From: JBKPRX01 sp046734795
GTDB taxonomy: Bacteria; Actinomycetota; Thermoleophilia; Gaiellales; Gaiellaceae
Direction: 5' to 3'
NCBI GenBank assembly: GCA_046734795.1
Contig: JBKPRX010000112.1
Span: forward strand, 1 to 6,844
Length of the DNA: 6,844 nt
Positions 1 through 4,377 of the stretch are shown piece after piece (positions within the stretch are counted from its first letter, which is position 1; the number at the start of each line of letters is the position of its first letter). The notes under the pieces are model-generated. The model was not told the DNA's origin, searched no databases, and saw only the letters and a list, made by a program, of their open reading frames with translations. A program made the position numbers and the translations under genes.

Positions 1-828
1 GGCCCTCGCTCCGGCGGCGGTCGTCCCGCTCCCCTCCGTTGCGACGCCGAGCAGCTTGAGCAGCTCCTCCGCAGTGAAGTTGTCGCTGTGCAGGTCCATG
101 AAGCGGACGATGTCGCGGAGCGGCGGCGAGAGCGTCTTCGCAACCGGGACGGCCGCGAGTGGCGTCGGCAGCACGGTCACGCCGCCGTCGACTGCTACGC
201 CGGCTGTGCGGAGGGCATCGCGGAACAGCAGCGCCGCGGCCCTCGCCGGTCGACGTGCCGTGTACTTGCCGAACCAGGCGCGGTCGACGACGAGCGCGGA
301 GAGCGGCGGCGACTCGTAGATGTAGAAGGACCGCTTCCAGCCCGGGCAGGTGCGCTTGGCGTCGAACAGCGACTCGTCGCCGATCACGCGACCGATGACA
401 TGCCTGATCCCGGCGGCGCGGACGCGGCGCGCGAGCCGCGCCAGGTCGGAGGTCGAGAGCGTCGGGTCACCGCCGCCGATGAGGAAGAGGTCGCCGGTCA
501 GCGTCGTCCCGTGTTGGACGCCAAGCGCCGAGACCTTCGTGGCGATCTTCATCGTCGGGCTGAACGACCTGAAGAGCGTGTACGTGAGGGCGAGCTTCTC
601 GTTCGACGCAGGCGCGAGGGGGACCGTGTCGTTCGTCGCGAAGAGCTGCTCCCCGGTGGAGAGGTCGACCGCGACTGCAGCCGAGCTCGCCGCGGAAACG
701 TGGGGCACGCGCAGCGCCCTGGCGAGCCGGTCCTGCAGCGTCGAGTCAGCCCGAACCGACGCGGCTGCCGGCGCAACGGAAACGAGAACGGCGAGAGCCG
801 CGAGAAAAGCCCCGGTCCGGCGCATCAT
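1..828 (-). CDS. dacB: D-alanyl-D-alanine carboxypeptidase/endopeptidase, peptidase S13 (PBP4/DacB) family, partial (C-terminus beyond window)
   Basis: The frame is open from an ATG at 826-828 to the window edge, giving 276 residues. Residues 1 to about 27 form a signal peptide (MMRRTG, then an Ala/Leu/Val core), so the enzyme is exported. The S13 signature follows in order: the SxxK motif as SNEK at residues 75-78 (acylated Ser75, general-base Lys78), the family-typical stretch TGDLFLIGGGDPTLS at 111-125, and the SxN motif as SDN at 248-250 in HSDNFTAEELLK. The KTG motif and roughly the last 200 residues are missing because the gene runs off the window. Known members trim D-Ala from, or cut crosslinks in, peptidoglycan outside the membrane. 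An in-frame stop at 871-873 limits upstream extension. A second ATG at 823-825 is equally possible. There is no Shine-Dalgarno sequence, and promoter-like boxes lie immediately upstream, which suggests a leaderless message. It is divergent from the small gene at 967. The family assignment is firm; the choice between the two ATGs is not. Confidence 0.93.
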   Translation of the reverse strand, partial: MMRRTGAFLAALAVLVSVAPAAASVRADSTLQDRLARALRVPHVSAASSAAVAVDLSTGEQLFATNDTVPLAPASNEKLALTYTLFRSFSPTMKIATKVSALGVQHGTTLTGDLFLIGGGDPTLSTSDLARLARRVRAAGIRHVIGRVIGDESLFDAKRTCPGWKRSFYIYESPPLSALVVDRAWFGKYTARRPARAAALLFRDALRTAGVAVDGGVTVLPTPLAAVPVAKTLSPPLRDIVRFMDLHSDNFTAEELLKLLGVATEGSGTTAAGARA

Positions 829-831
829 CAG

Positions 832-860
832 ATTTTCGAGAGGCGTTGGTAAGCAGTCAA
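832..860 (-). promoter_or_regulatory. Candidate sigma-70-type promoter of the S13 carboxypeptidase gene
   Basis: Read on the minus strand, TTGACT (855-860) is followed by a 17-bp spacer and GAAAAT (832-837), a good -35 and a fair -10. The expected start of transcription, about 7 nt beyond the -10, falls at the second ATG (823-825). The message would then be leaderless, which agrees with the absence of a ribosome binding site. This comes from pattern matching only. Confidence 0.45.
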
Positions 861-882
861 GCGATAGGTCTCACGTCACTCA

Positions 883-904
883 AAATGGGCCGCGCGGCCC
901 ATTT
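883..904. repeat. Perfect 22-bp palindrome between divergent promoters (candidate operator)
   Basis: The half-site AAATGGGCCGC is followed directly by its exact reverse complement, 11+11 bp with no mismatch or gap. It lies between the S13 carboxypeptidase start (828) and the small plus-strand gene (967). A dimeric DNA-binding protein is the simplest explanation. As RNA it would form a hairpin of about 9 bp with a GCGC loop, but no long T-tract follows on either strand and no gene ends here, so a terminator is unlikely. Its centre (893.5) lies about 68 bp upstream of the predicted carboxypeptidase transcription start and about 43 bp upstream of the predicted start for the small gene. Confidence 0.6.
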
Positions 905-930
905 CGCCTGTTCAGCGCTTCCTCGATAAT
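902..930 (+). promoter_or_regulatory. Weak candidate promoter of the 106-residue protein gene
   Basis: GATAAT (925-930) is one base from the -10 consensus. The hexamer 17 bp upstream, TTTCGC (902-907), is a poor -35 and overlaps the right edge of the palindrome at 883-904. Transcription would begin near 937, leaving a leader of about 30 nt that contains the ribosome binding site. A poor -35 under a palindrome would fit control by an activator or repressor, but this is inference. Confidence 0.3.
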
Positions 931-966
931 CCCTCTGCGGCATCGCGTTCCGCAGACGAGGTGCGA

Positions 967-1287
967 ATGCTCATCGACGACATTCTCGAACTTCTCGCCG
1001 CGCCGCTCCCGGCGCCTTCGAAGCCTTTCCTCGACCGCGTCGACGCGACGCTCACCGACGGCTACGCGCAAGCGCTGCAGCTCGAGGCGGAGCGCAGCCG
1101 GATCGAGCGGCGCATCGGAGAGGTCATCGCCCGCCTCGGCGGTGACAGGGCGAGCCACCGGCACGAGCCGGAGCTCGTGGAGCTGTCGGAGAAGCTGATC
1201 TCGGTGAACGCAGACATCGCCTCGCTGCGCACGTTACTCACGCCGCTGCGCGACCGTCGCTCCGAACTCCGCAGCGCCGCAGCTTAG
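967..1287 (+). CDS. Unrecognised small helical protein (106 aa)
   Basis: The ATG at 967 is preceded by GAGGTG (958-963), whose GAGG core lies 5 nt upstream of the start. A GTG at 961 lies inside this ribosome binding site and would add only two residues, so the ATG is preferred. The product is 106 residues and soluble, with no signal peptide or membrane segment. It is predicted to be almost wholly helical: an amphipathic start (MLIDDILELLAAPL), a charged helix around residues 31-58 (GYAQALQLEAERSRIERRIGE), a short His-containing loop (RASHRHEP, about 62-69), and a second helix with heptad-like spacing of Leu and Ile to the end. This suggests a helical hairpin or small coiled coil. I cannot assign a family or function. 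It is divergent from the carboxypeptidase gene and convergent with the response regulator gene, 7 nt from its stop, so it is probably a single-gene unit. Codon use resembles the neighbours, which supports it being real. Confidence 0.75.
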   Translation: MLIDDILELLAAPLPAPSKPFLDRVDATLTDGYAQALQLEAERSRIERRIGEVIARLGGDRASHRHEPELVELSEKLISVNADIASLRTLLTPLRDRRSELRSAAA

Positions 1288-1294
1288 AGAAGCG

Positions 1295-1993
1295 TCAGAC
1301 GATCCCGCTCCGGACCGCGTAGACGGCCGCCTGGATGCGGTTCTGGATCTGAAGCTTCATCAGGATGTTCGAGATGTGGTTCTTGACCGTCTTCGGGCTG
1401 ATGTGCAGCTCGCCGGCGATCATCGCGTTGTCCTTACCGTTCGCGATCAGCTTCAGCACCTCGATCTCGCGGTCGGACAGCTCCGTGCGGATCGTCTCGG
1501 CCATCTCCGGCTGCGAGCTCGTCGCACGCACGCGCTGCAGAACCTTTCCGGCGATGTGAGACGAGATCAGCGACTCGCCGATCGCGGCGGCGCGGATCCC
1601 GTCCATGAGCTCGTCGATCGACGCGTCCTTCATCAGATAGCCGCACGCGCCCGCGAGGATCGCGTCGAGCACGTCGGTGTCATGGTCGGAGATCGTGAGC
1701 ACGAGGACGCGCGTCAGCGGCGCGATCGACGTGATCTGGCGTGTCGCCTCGACGCCGGTCATCCCCGGCATGTTGAGGTCCATCACGACGACGTCGGGAG
1801 CGAGTTCGCGTACCTGCGTCACCGCGAGCGCCCCGTCACCGGCCTCGCCGATGATCTCCACGCCCTGCTCTTCGAGGAGGTTCCTCAGTCCGGTCCTGAA
1901 CAAATCGTGGTCGTCCACGAGCAGCACGCGCAGTGGGGTTTCGTCCACACGCTCGGTTGTCTCGAGCGGCTCGCTCGTTTGCGGCCCCTTCAT
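1295..1993 (-). CDS. NarL/FixJ (LuxR-type) two-component response regulator
   Basis: The product is 232 residues, the usual length for this family. Residues 21 to about 137 form a receiver domain: acidic pair Asp27-Asp28 in LLVDDHD, phosphoacceptor Asp72 in VVVMDLNMPG, switch Thr100 in VLVLTIS, and conserved Lys122 in GYLMKDAS. All key residues are present, so it should be phosphorylatable. A linker leads to a LuxR-type helix-turn-helix at about 170-230 (LSDREIEVLKLIANG, then SPKTVKNHISNIL), which binds DNA when the protein dimerises. The ATG at 1991-1993 has a strong ribosome binding site, GGGGAG, 4 nt upstream (1998-2003). The gene lies 34 nt downstream of the 3D-domain gene on the same strand with no obvious terminator between them, so co-transcription is likely. 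No histidine kinase lies in the window. Its targets cannot be read from sequence; control of the adjacent cell-wall genes is a guess from position. Confidence 0.95.
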   Translation of the reverse strand: MKGPQTSEPLETTERVDETPLRVLLVDDHDLFRTGLRNLLEEQGVEIIGEAGDGALAVTQVRELAPDVVVMDLNMPGMTGVEATRQITSIAPLTRVLVLTISDHDTDVLDAILAGACGYLMKDASIDELMDGIRAAAIGESLISSHIAGKVLQRVRATSSQPEMAETIRTELSDREIEVLKLIANGKDNAMIAGELHISPKTVKNHISNILMKLQIQNRIQAAVYAVRSGIV

Positions 1994-2027
1994 CGCTCTC
2001 CCCTAGTCAGGACGGGAAGTCTAGTGG

Positions 2028-3044
2028 CTAGTGCAAGGTGACCACGACGACGCGACGGCCCCACGCGAGCGCCTGCTGCTCCGTCGCGAACCACAGGTCG
2101 ATCGTCGAGCCTGACACTGCAGAGCCGGTATCCGCTGCGACTCCGTCGCCGTAGCCCGGGATCGTCAGCCGAGTACCGAGTGGAATCACCGACGGGTCGA
2201 CGGCAACAGTGCCCCAGCCGGCGGGAAGCCCCGTTGCGGTCGAGCCTTGCCCCGAGTACGCCGTGGCGGTCACGGTCACCGTCACCGTCCTCGCCCCGGT
2301 GGACGTAGCGGCGACCGGCGTCGCTGCGGCGACCGGCACCGGCGCGGGCGCCGTTGCCGCCGCGCTTGCAAGTGCATCGATTCGCGCGATCTGCTTGTCA
2401 GCGAGATTGCGTCGAGCGCTGAGATCCGAAATGAGCGCGAGTCGCGCACCTCGCGCCTGCACGAGGGCGGCCTCGGCGCGCGCAGCCGCCTCTTCATTCG
2501 CATGCACGTGTGCGGCCTGTCGCTCGAGCGTGCGCCTGAGTGCGATGAGTGAGATCTTCGCGTTGCGTGAGGTCTGCGCGATCTGATGGTGAGTCTGAGC
2601 CGAACGATTCAGATCGTCGAGCGTCGTGATCGCGTCGTCGAGCGATTGCGCGCCGAGCACGATTGCGAGCGGATCGCTCGTCTGCTGCTCATAGAGATTG
2701 CGCACGAGAACGGCGATTCGTCGGTTGGCAACACGCGCGTTCTTTCGCGTCACGTCGAGTCGAAGTTGGAATGACGCGCTCTCGTGCGCGATGCGATCGC
2801 GCTCCGCGCGCAACGCCGCAAGCGCCGAATGCGCACGCTCGAGTTGCGCCTCGAGTGAGTAGAGATCGAGCGTTGCAGTGTGGATGCGCTGCGTGAGCGT
2901 ATCGGTTGCGGCGCGCAACGACGCGACCGAAGCAATGTCCGATTTCGAGGGGTTAGCACCGCTTGCCGCTCCGACCGCGCCGCAGATCGCACAGCCGATG
3001 GAAACGAGGAGCAGGGGCGCCGCGAATCTCGCCGGCCTCCACAC
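2028..3044 (-). CDS. Secreted coiled-coil protein with C-terminal 3D domain (putative peptidoglycan lytic enzyme)
   Basis: The product is 338 residues. Residues 1 to about 29 are a signal peptide (MWRPARFAAPLLLVSIGCAICGAVGAAS), so it is exported. Residues 40 to about 225 are a long Ala/Arg-rich coiled coil containing YEQQTSDPLAIVLGAQSLDD (118-137), typical of PcsB/CwlO-like hydrolase N-termini. A Pro/Ala/Val/Thr linker (228-258) ends in Thr-Val repeats encoded by GTCACC-like hexamers. The C-terminus (259-338) is a 3D domain: TATAYSG, then the three namesake aspartates Asp283 (VAVDPSVIPLG), Asp305 (AADTG) and Asp316 (IDLWF), ending in AWGRRVVVVTLH. The fold is related to the MltA lytic transglycosylase barrel, so glycan-strand cleavage is the likely but unproven activity. 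The start is GTG at 3042-3044, with an in-frame stop at 3051-3053 leaving little choice and no Shine-Dalgarno sequence. It is divergent from the NlpC/P60 gene and upstream of the response regulator. Confidence 0.9.
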   Translation of the reverse strand: MWRPARFAAPLLLVSIGCAICGAVGAASGANPSKSDIASVASLRAATDTLTQRIHTATLDLYSLEAQLERAHSALAALRAERDRIAHESASFQLRLDVTRKNARVANRRIAVLVRNLYEQQTSDPLAIVLGAQSLDDAITTLDDLNRSAQTHHQIAQTSRNAKISLIALRRTLERQAAHVHANEEAAARAEAALVQARGARLALISDLSARRNLADKQIARIDALASAAATAPAPVPVAAATPVAATSTGARTVTVTVTATAYSGQGSTATGLPAGWGTVAVDPSVIPLGTRLTIPGYGDGVAADTGSAVSGSTIDLWFATEQQALAWGRRVVVVTLH

Positions 3045-3053
3045 GAGCCGTCA

Positions 3054-3059
3054 AACGTA
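3054..3059 (-). promoter_or_regulatory. Candidate -10 box of the 3D-domain gene
   Basis: On the minus strand TACGTT (a TANNNT hexamer) ends 9 nt before the GTG start. Transcription would begin within about 2 nt of that codon, giving a nearly leaderless message, as expected where no ribosome binding site is seen. No convincing -35 lies 16-19 bp upstream, so an activator or alternative sigma factor may be needed. The support is weak. Confidence 0.3.
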
Positions 3060-3098
3060 ACAGACTCGCGCCGGGCCTGCGTCCAGACTTTGTAACAG
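3057..3098 (+). promoter_or_regulatory. Direct repeat GTAACAG in the divergent hydrolase spacer
   Basis: GTAACAG occurs at 3057-3063 and at 3092-3098, 35 bp apart on the same strand, just upstream of and overlapping the predicted -10 of the 3D-domain gene. A third copy lies at 3280-3286 inside the NlpC/P60 signal-peptide region. GTAAC-containing direct repeats resemble sites described for the cell-wall regulator MtrA in Streptomyces, but the spacing here is far wider. This is a candidate operator only; chance is not excluded. Confidence 0.25.
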
Positions 3099-3143
3099 TC
3101 GGAACAGCAGGAGGTTTGACCACTTTTTGGCTTTCGAAAGACC

Positions 3144-3172
3144 TTGCGAACGTCCGGCATGCCTGTTAGCCT
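3144..3172 (+). promoter_or_regulatory. Candidate sigma-70-type promoter of the NlpC/P60 gene
   Basis: TTGCGA (3144-3149), a 17-bp spacer and TAGCCT (3167-3172, matching TANNNT) form a plausible promoter. Transcription would start near 3179, leaving a leader of about 59 nt before the proposed ATC start. The in-frame TTG (3127) and CTG (3163) would lie upstream of this transcript, which argues against them as start codons. Confidence 0.4.
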
Positions 3173-3180
3173 GCCGACCT

Positions 3181-3258
3181 TGTGACGCTTCCGGGGGAGG
3201 AAGCGCGAAAGTTTCGTCCCCTGGCGGGGAGACCGTTATCAGGCCGAGAATCCGTCAC
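3181..3258 (+). promoter_or_regulatory. Structured leader of the NlpC/P60 gene with occludable ribosome binding site (candidate RNA switch)
   Basis: Several pairings are visible. CGCTTCC (3186-3192) pairs perfectly with GGAAGCG (3199-3205) around the loop GGGGGA. TCCCC (3217-3221) pairs with GGGGA (3226-3230) across a TGGC loop, which buries the putative ribosome binding site GGGGAG (3226-3231). TGTGACG (3181-3187) is complementary to CGTCACA (3252-3258) and could close the whole domain, at the cost of two base pairs of the first hairpin. The loop of the first hairpin contains a second GGGGA (3194-3198), identical to the segment overlapping the binding site, so two segments compete for one TCCCC. 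Pairing of that loop with TCCCC, as a pseudoknot, would expose the binding site. I could not fit it to the ydaO (c-di-AMP) riboswitch consensus, a class known upstream of cell-wall hydrolase genes. No ligand is proposed. Confidence 0.4.
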
Positions 3259-4377
3259 ATACCCGCACTTCTCTGTGCAGTAACAGTGGCTTTCGGCGTC
3301 GCCTCTGCAGCGACCGCGGAACCGGGACCGGTCGCTTCCAAGCAGGCAGAGGCGCAGAGCATCATCTCCCAGATCAACGGCATCGAAGTCGAGCTCTCGA
3401 GCGCTGTCGAGCGCTGGAACCTCGCAAACGTCAAGCTCGCGAACATCGGACACCACCTCAATCGCTCGCGTTGGGAGCTGAGCGTCGCGCGTCTCAATCT
3501 CAAGCGCGCGCAGACGGCACTCGCACGTCAAGCGTTGAGCGTGTACACGTCGAGTGACTCGAACGGCACGATCGAAGTGCTGCTCGGTTCTTCGAGCCTC
3601 GACGACCTGCTGAATCGCATCGACACGGTCAACCGCGTGAACGATCAGCGCAGCACCGTCGTCGGCGACGTCACGACGTTCCGCACGAACGTCGCGCGTC
3701 AGACCGCGCGTCTGCATCACGCGCAGAGCGAGCAGAAGCAGATCGTCGCGCAGCGTGTCGCAGAGAAGCACTCGATCCAGTCGAAGCTCGCAGAGCGCAA
3801 CCGGCTGCTGCAATCCGTCCGCGCGGAGATCGAGCACCTGCGCGCGGCCGAGGCCGCACGCCAGGCGGCGCTCGCGCGCCAACTACGGGAGCAGCAAGCC
3901 CGTCAGGCGCTGCAACCGCAGGTCGCCTCGATCGGGACCGCGGTCGGTGCCCCATCCGCGATCCCGGCGAGTACTCCTGCGCCCGTGGCTCCCGCCGCCG
4001 CACCGACCTCGAGCGCGCCGCCCTCGACTCACGGCGGCGTCGTCGGGGTCGCGATGCAGTACCTCGGCACGCCGTACGTCTGGGGCGGTGCATCACCCGG
4101 TGGATTCGACTGCTCCGGTCTCGTGATGTACGCCTACCAGCAGGTCGGCATCTCCCTTCCGCACTCGAGCTACGCGCAGTACGGCGCCGGCGTGTCCGTG
4201 TCACGCGACGAGCTTCAGCCGGGCGACCTCGTGTTCTTCGACGGACTCGGTCACGTGGGGATCTACGTCGGCGGAGGGAGCTTCATTCACGCGCCGCACA
4301 CGGGCGACGTGGTCAAGATCTCGTCGATGAGCGGTTGGTACGCGTCGAGCTACGTCGGCGCGCGCCGCATCGTTTAG
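3238..4377 (+). CDS. Secreted coiled-coil NlpC/P60 peptidoglycan endopeptidase (probable ATC start)
   Basis: From the ATC at 3238 the product is 379 residues. Residues 1 to about 27 are a signal peptide (RPRIRH, a hydrophobic core, then ASAATA). Residues 32 to about 220 are a coiled coil with YTSSDSNGTIEVLLGSSSLDD (103-123), the PcsB/CwlO-type motif also found in the divergent 3D protein. A Pro/Ala/Ser/Thr linker (about 228-264) leads to an NlpC/P60 domain (265-379): YVWGG, catalytic Cys292 in DCSGL, His339 in GLGHVGIYVGGG and polar His351 in FIHAPHTGD. Known members cut stem-peptide bonds such as D-Glu/meso-DAP, and PcsB-like coiled coils are often controlled by FtsEX. The start is unusual: ATC with GGGGAG 6 nt upstream. 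In-frame TTG at 3127 or CTG at 3163 would add a Cys-rich, non-coding-like extension, and GTG at 3286 would destroy the signal peptide. The last codons overlap the convergent ligase gene by 4 nt. Confidence 0.88.
   Translation: MRPRIRHIPALLCAVTVAFGVASAATAEPGPVASKQAEAQSIISQINGIEVELSSAVERWNLANVKLANIGHHLNRSRWELSVARLNLKRAQTALARQALSVYTSSDSNGTIEVLLGSSSLDDLLNRIDTVNRVNDQRSTVVGDVTTFRTNVARQTARLHHAQSEQKQIVAQRVAEKHSIQSKLAERNRLLQSVRAEIEHLRAAEAARQAALARQLREQQARQALQPQVASIGTAVGAPSAIPASTPAPVAPAAAPTSSAPPSTHGGVVGVAMQYLGTPYVWGGASPGGFDCSGLVMYAYQQVGISLPHSSYAQYGAGVSVSRDELQPGDLVFFDGLGHVGIYVGGGSFIHAPHTGDVVKISSMSGWYASSYVGARRIV
3397..3416 (+). repeat. 10-bp perfect tandem duplication inside the NlpC/P60 gene
   Basis: TCGAGCGCTG occurs twice in direct contact (3397-3406, 3407-3416), encoding the SSAVERW region of the coiled coil. 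The unit is not a multiple of three, so loss of one copy would shift the frame. With only two copies, strong slippage is not expected. Confidence 0.6.

Noticed and set aside
883..904. Palindrome as an intrinsic terminator
   Set aside because: No gene ends nearby, both flanking genes start away from it, and there is no long T-run on either strand.
88..1198. Plus-strand frames of 254 and 282 codons over the S13 carboxypeptidase region
   Set aside because: The minus strand there encodes signal peptide, SxxK and SxN motifs in one unbroken frame. The longer plus frame also runs through the palindrome and the 106-residue gene in another phase.
1376..2041. 221-codon plus-strand frame opposite the response regulator
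   Set aside because: It is antisense to a well-conserved gene, with shadow-like Arg/Asp/His/Leu composition and no recognisable domain.
2262..2292. GTCACC-like hexamer repeats as a regulatory or phase-variable repeat
   Set aside because: They encode the Thr-Val linker before the 3D domain, and in-frame hexamers in a flexible linker need no further explanation.
3127..3237. N-terminal extension of the NlpC/P60 protein from TTG at 3127, with AGGAGG at 3109-3114 upstream
   Set aside because: The AGGAGG is 12 nt away, the extension is Cys-rich with weak third-base GC bias, it would put 37 residues before a complete signal peptide, and a promoter-like pair lies inside it. It is not fully excluded.
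3181..3280. ydaO-type (c-di-AMP) riboswitch upstream of the NlpC/P60 gene
   Set aside because: CTTCCGGGGGA recalls the 5' part of the class, but the following conserved segments, including the GACAGCTAAC-like 3' core, are not found.
3166..3882. 238-codon minus-strand frame opposite the NlpC/P60 coiled coil
   Set aside because: Low-complexity shadow; the plus frame has signal peptide, coiled coil and catalytic motifs.
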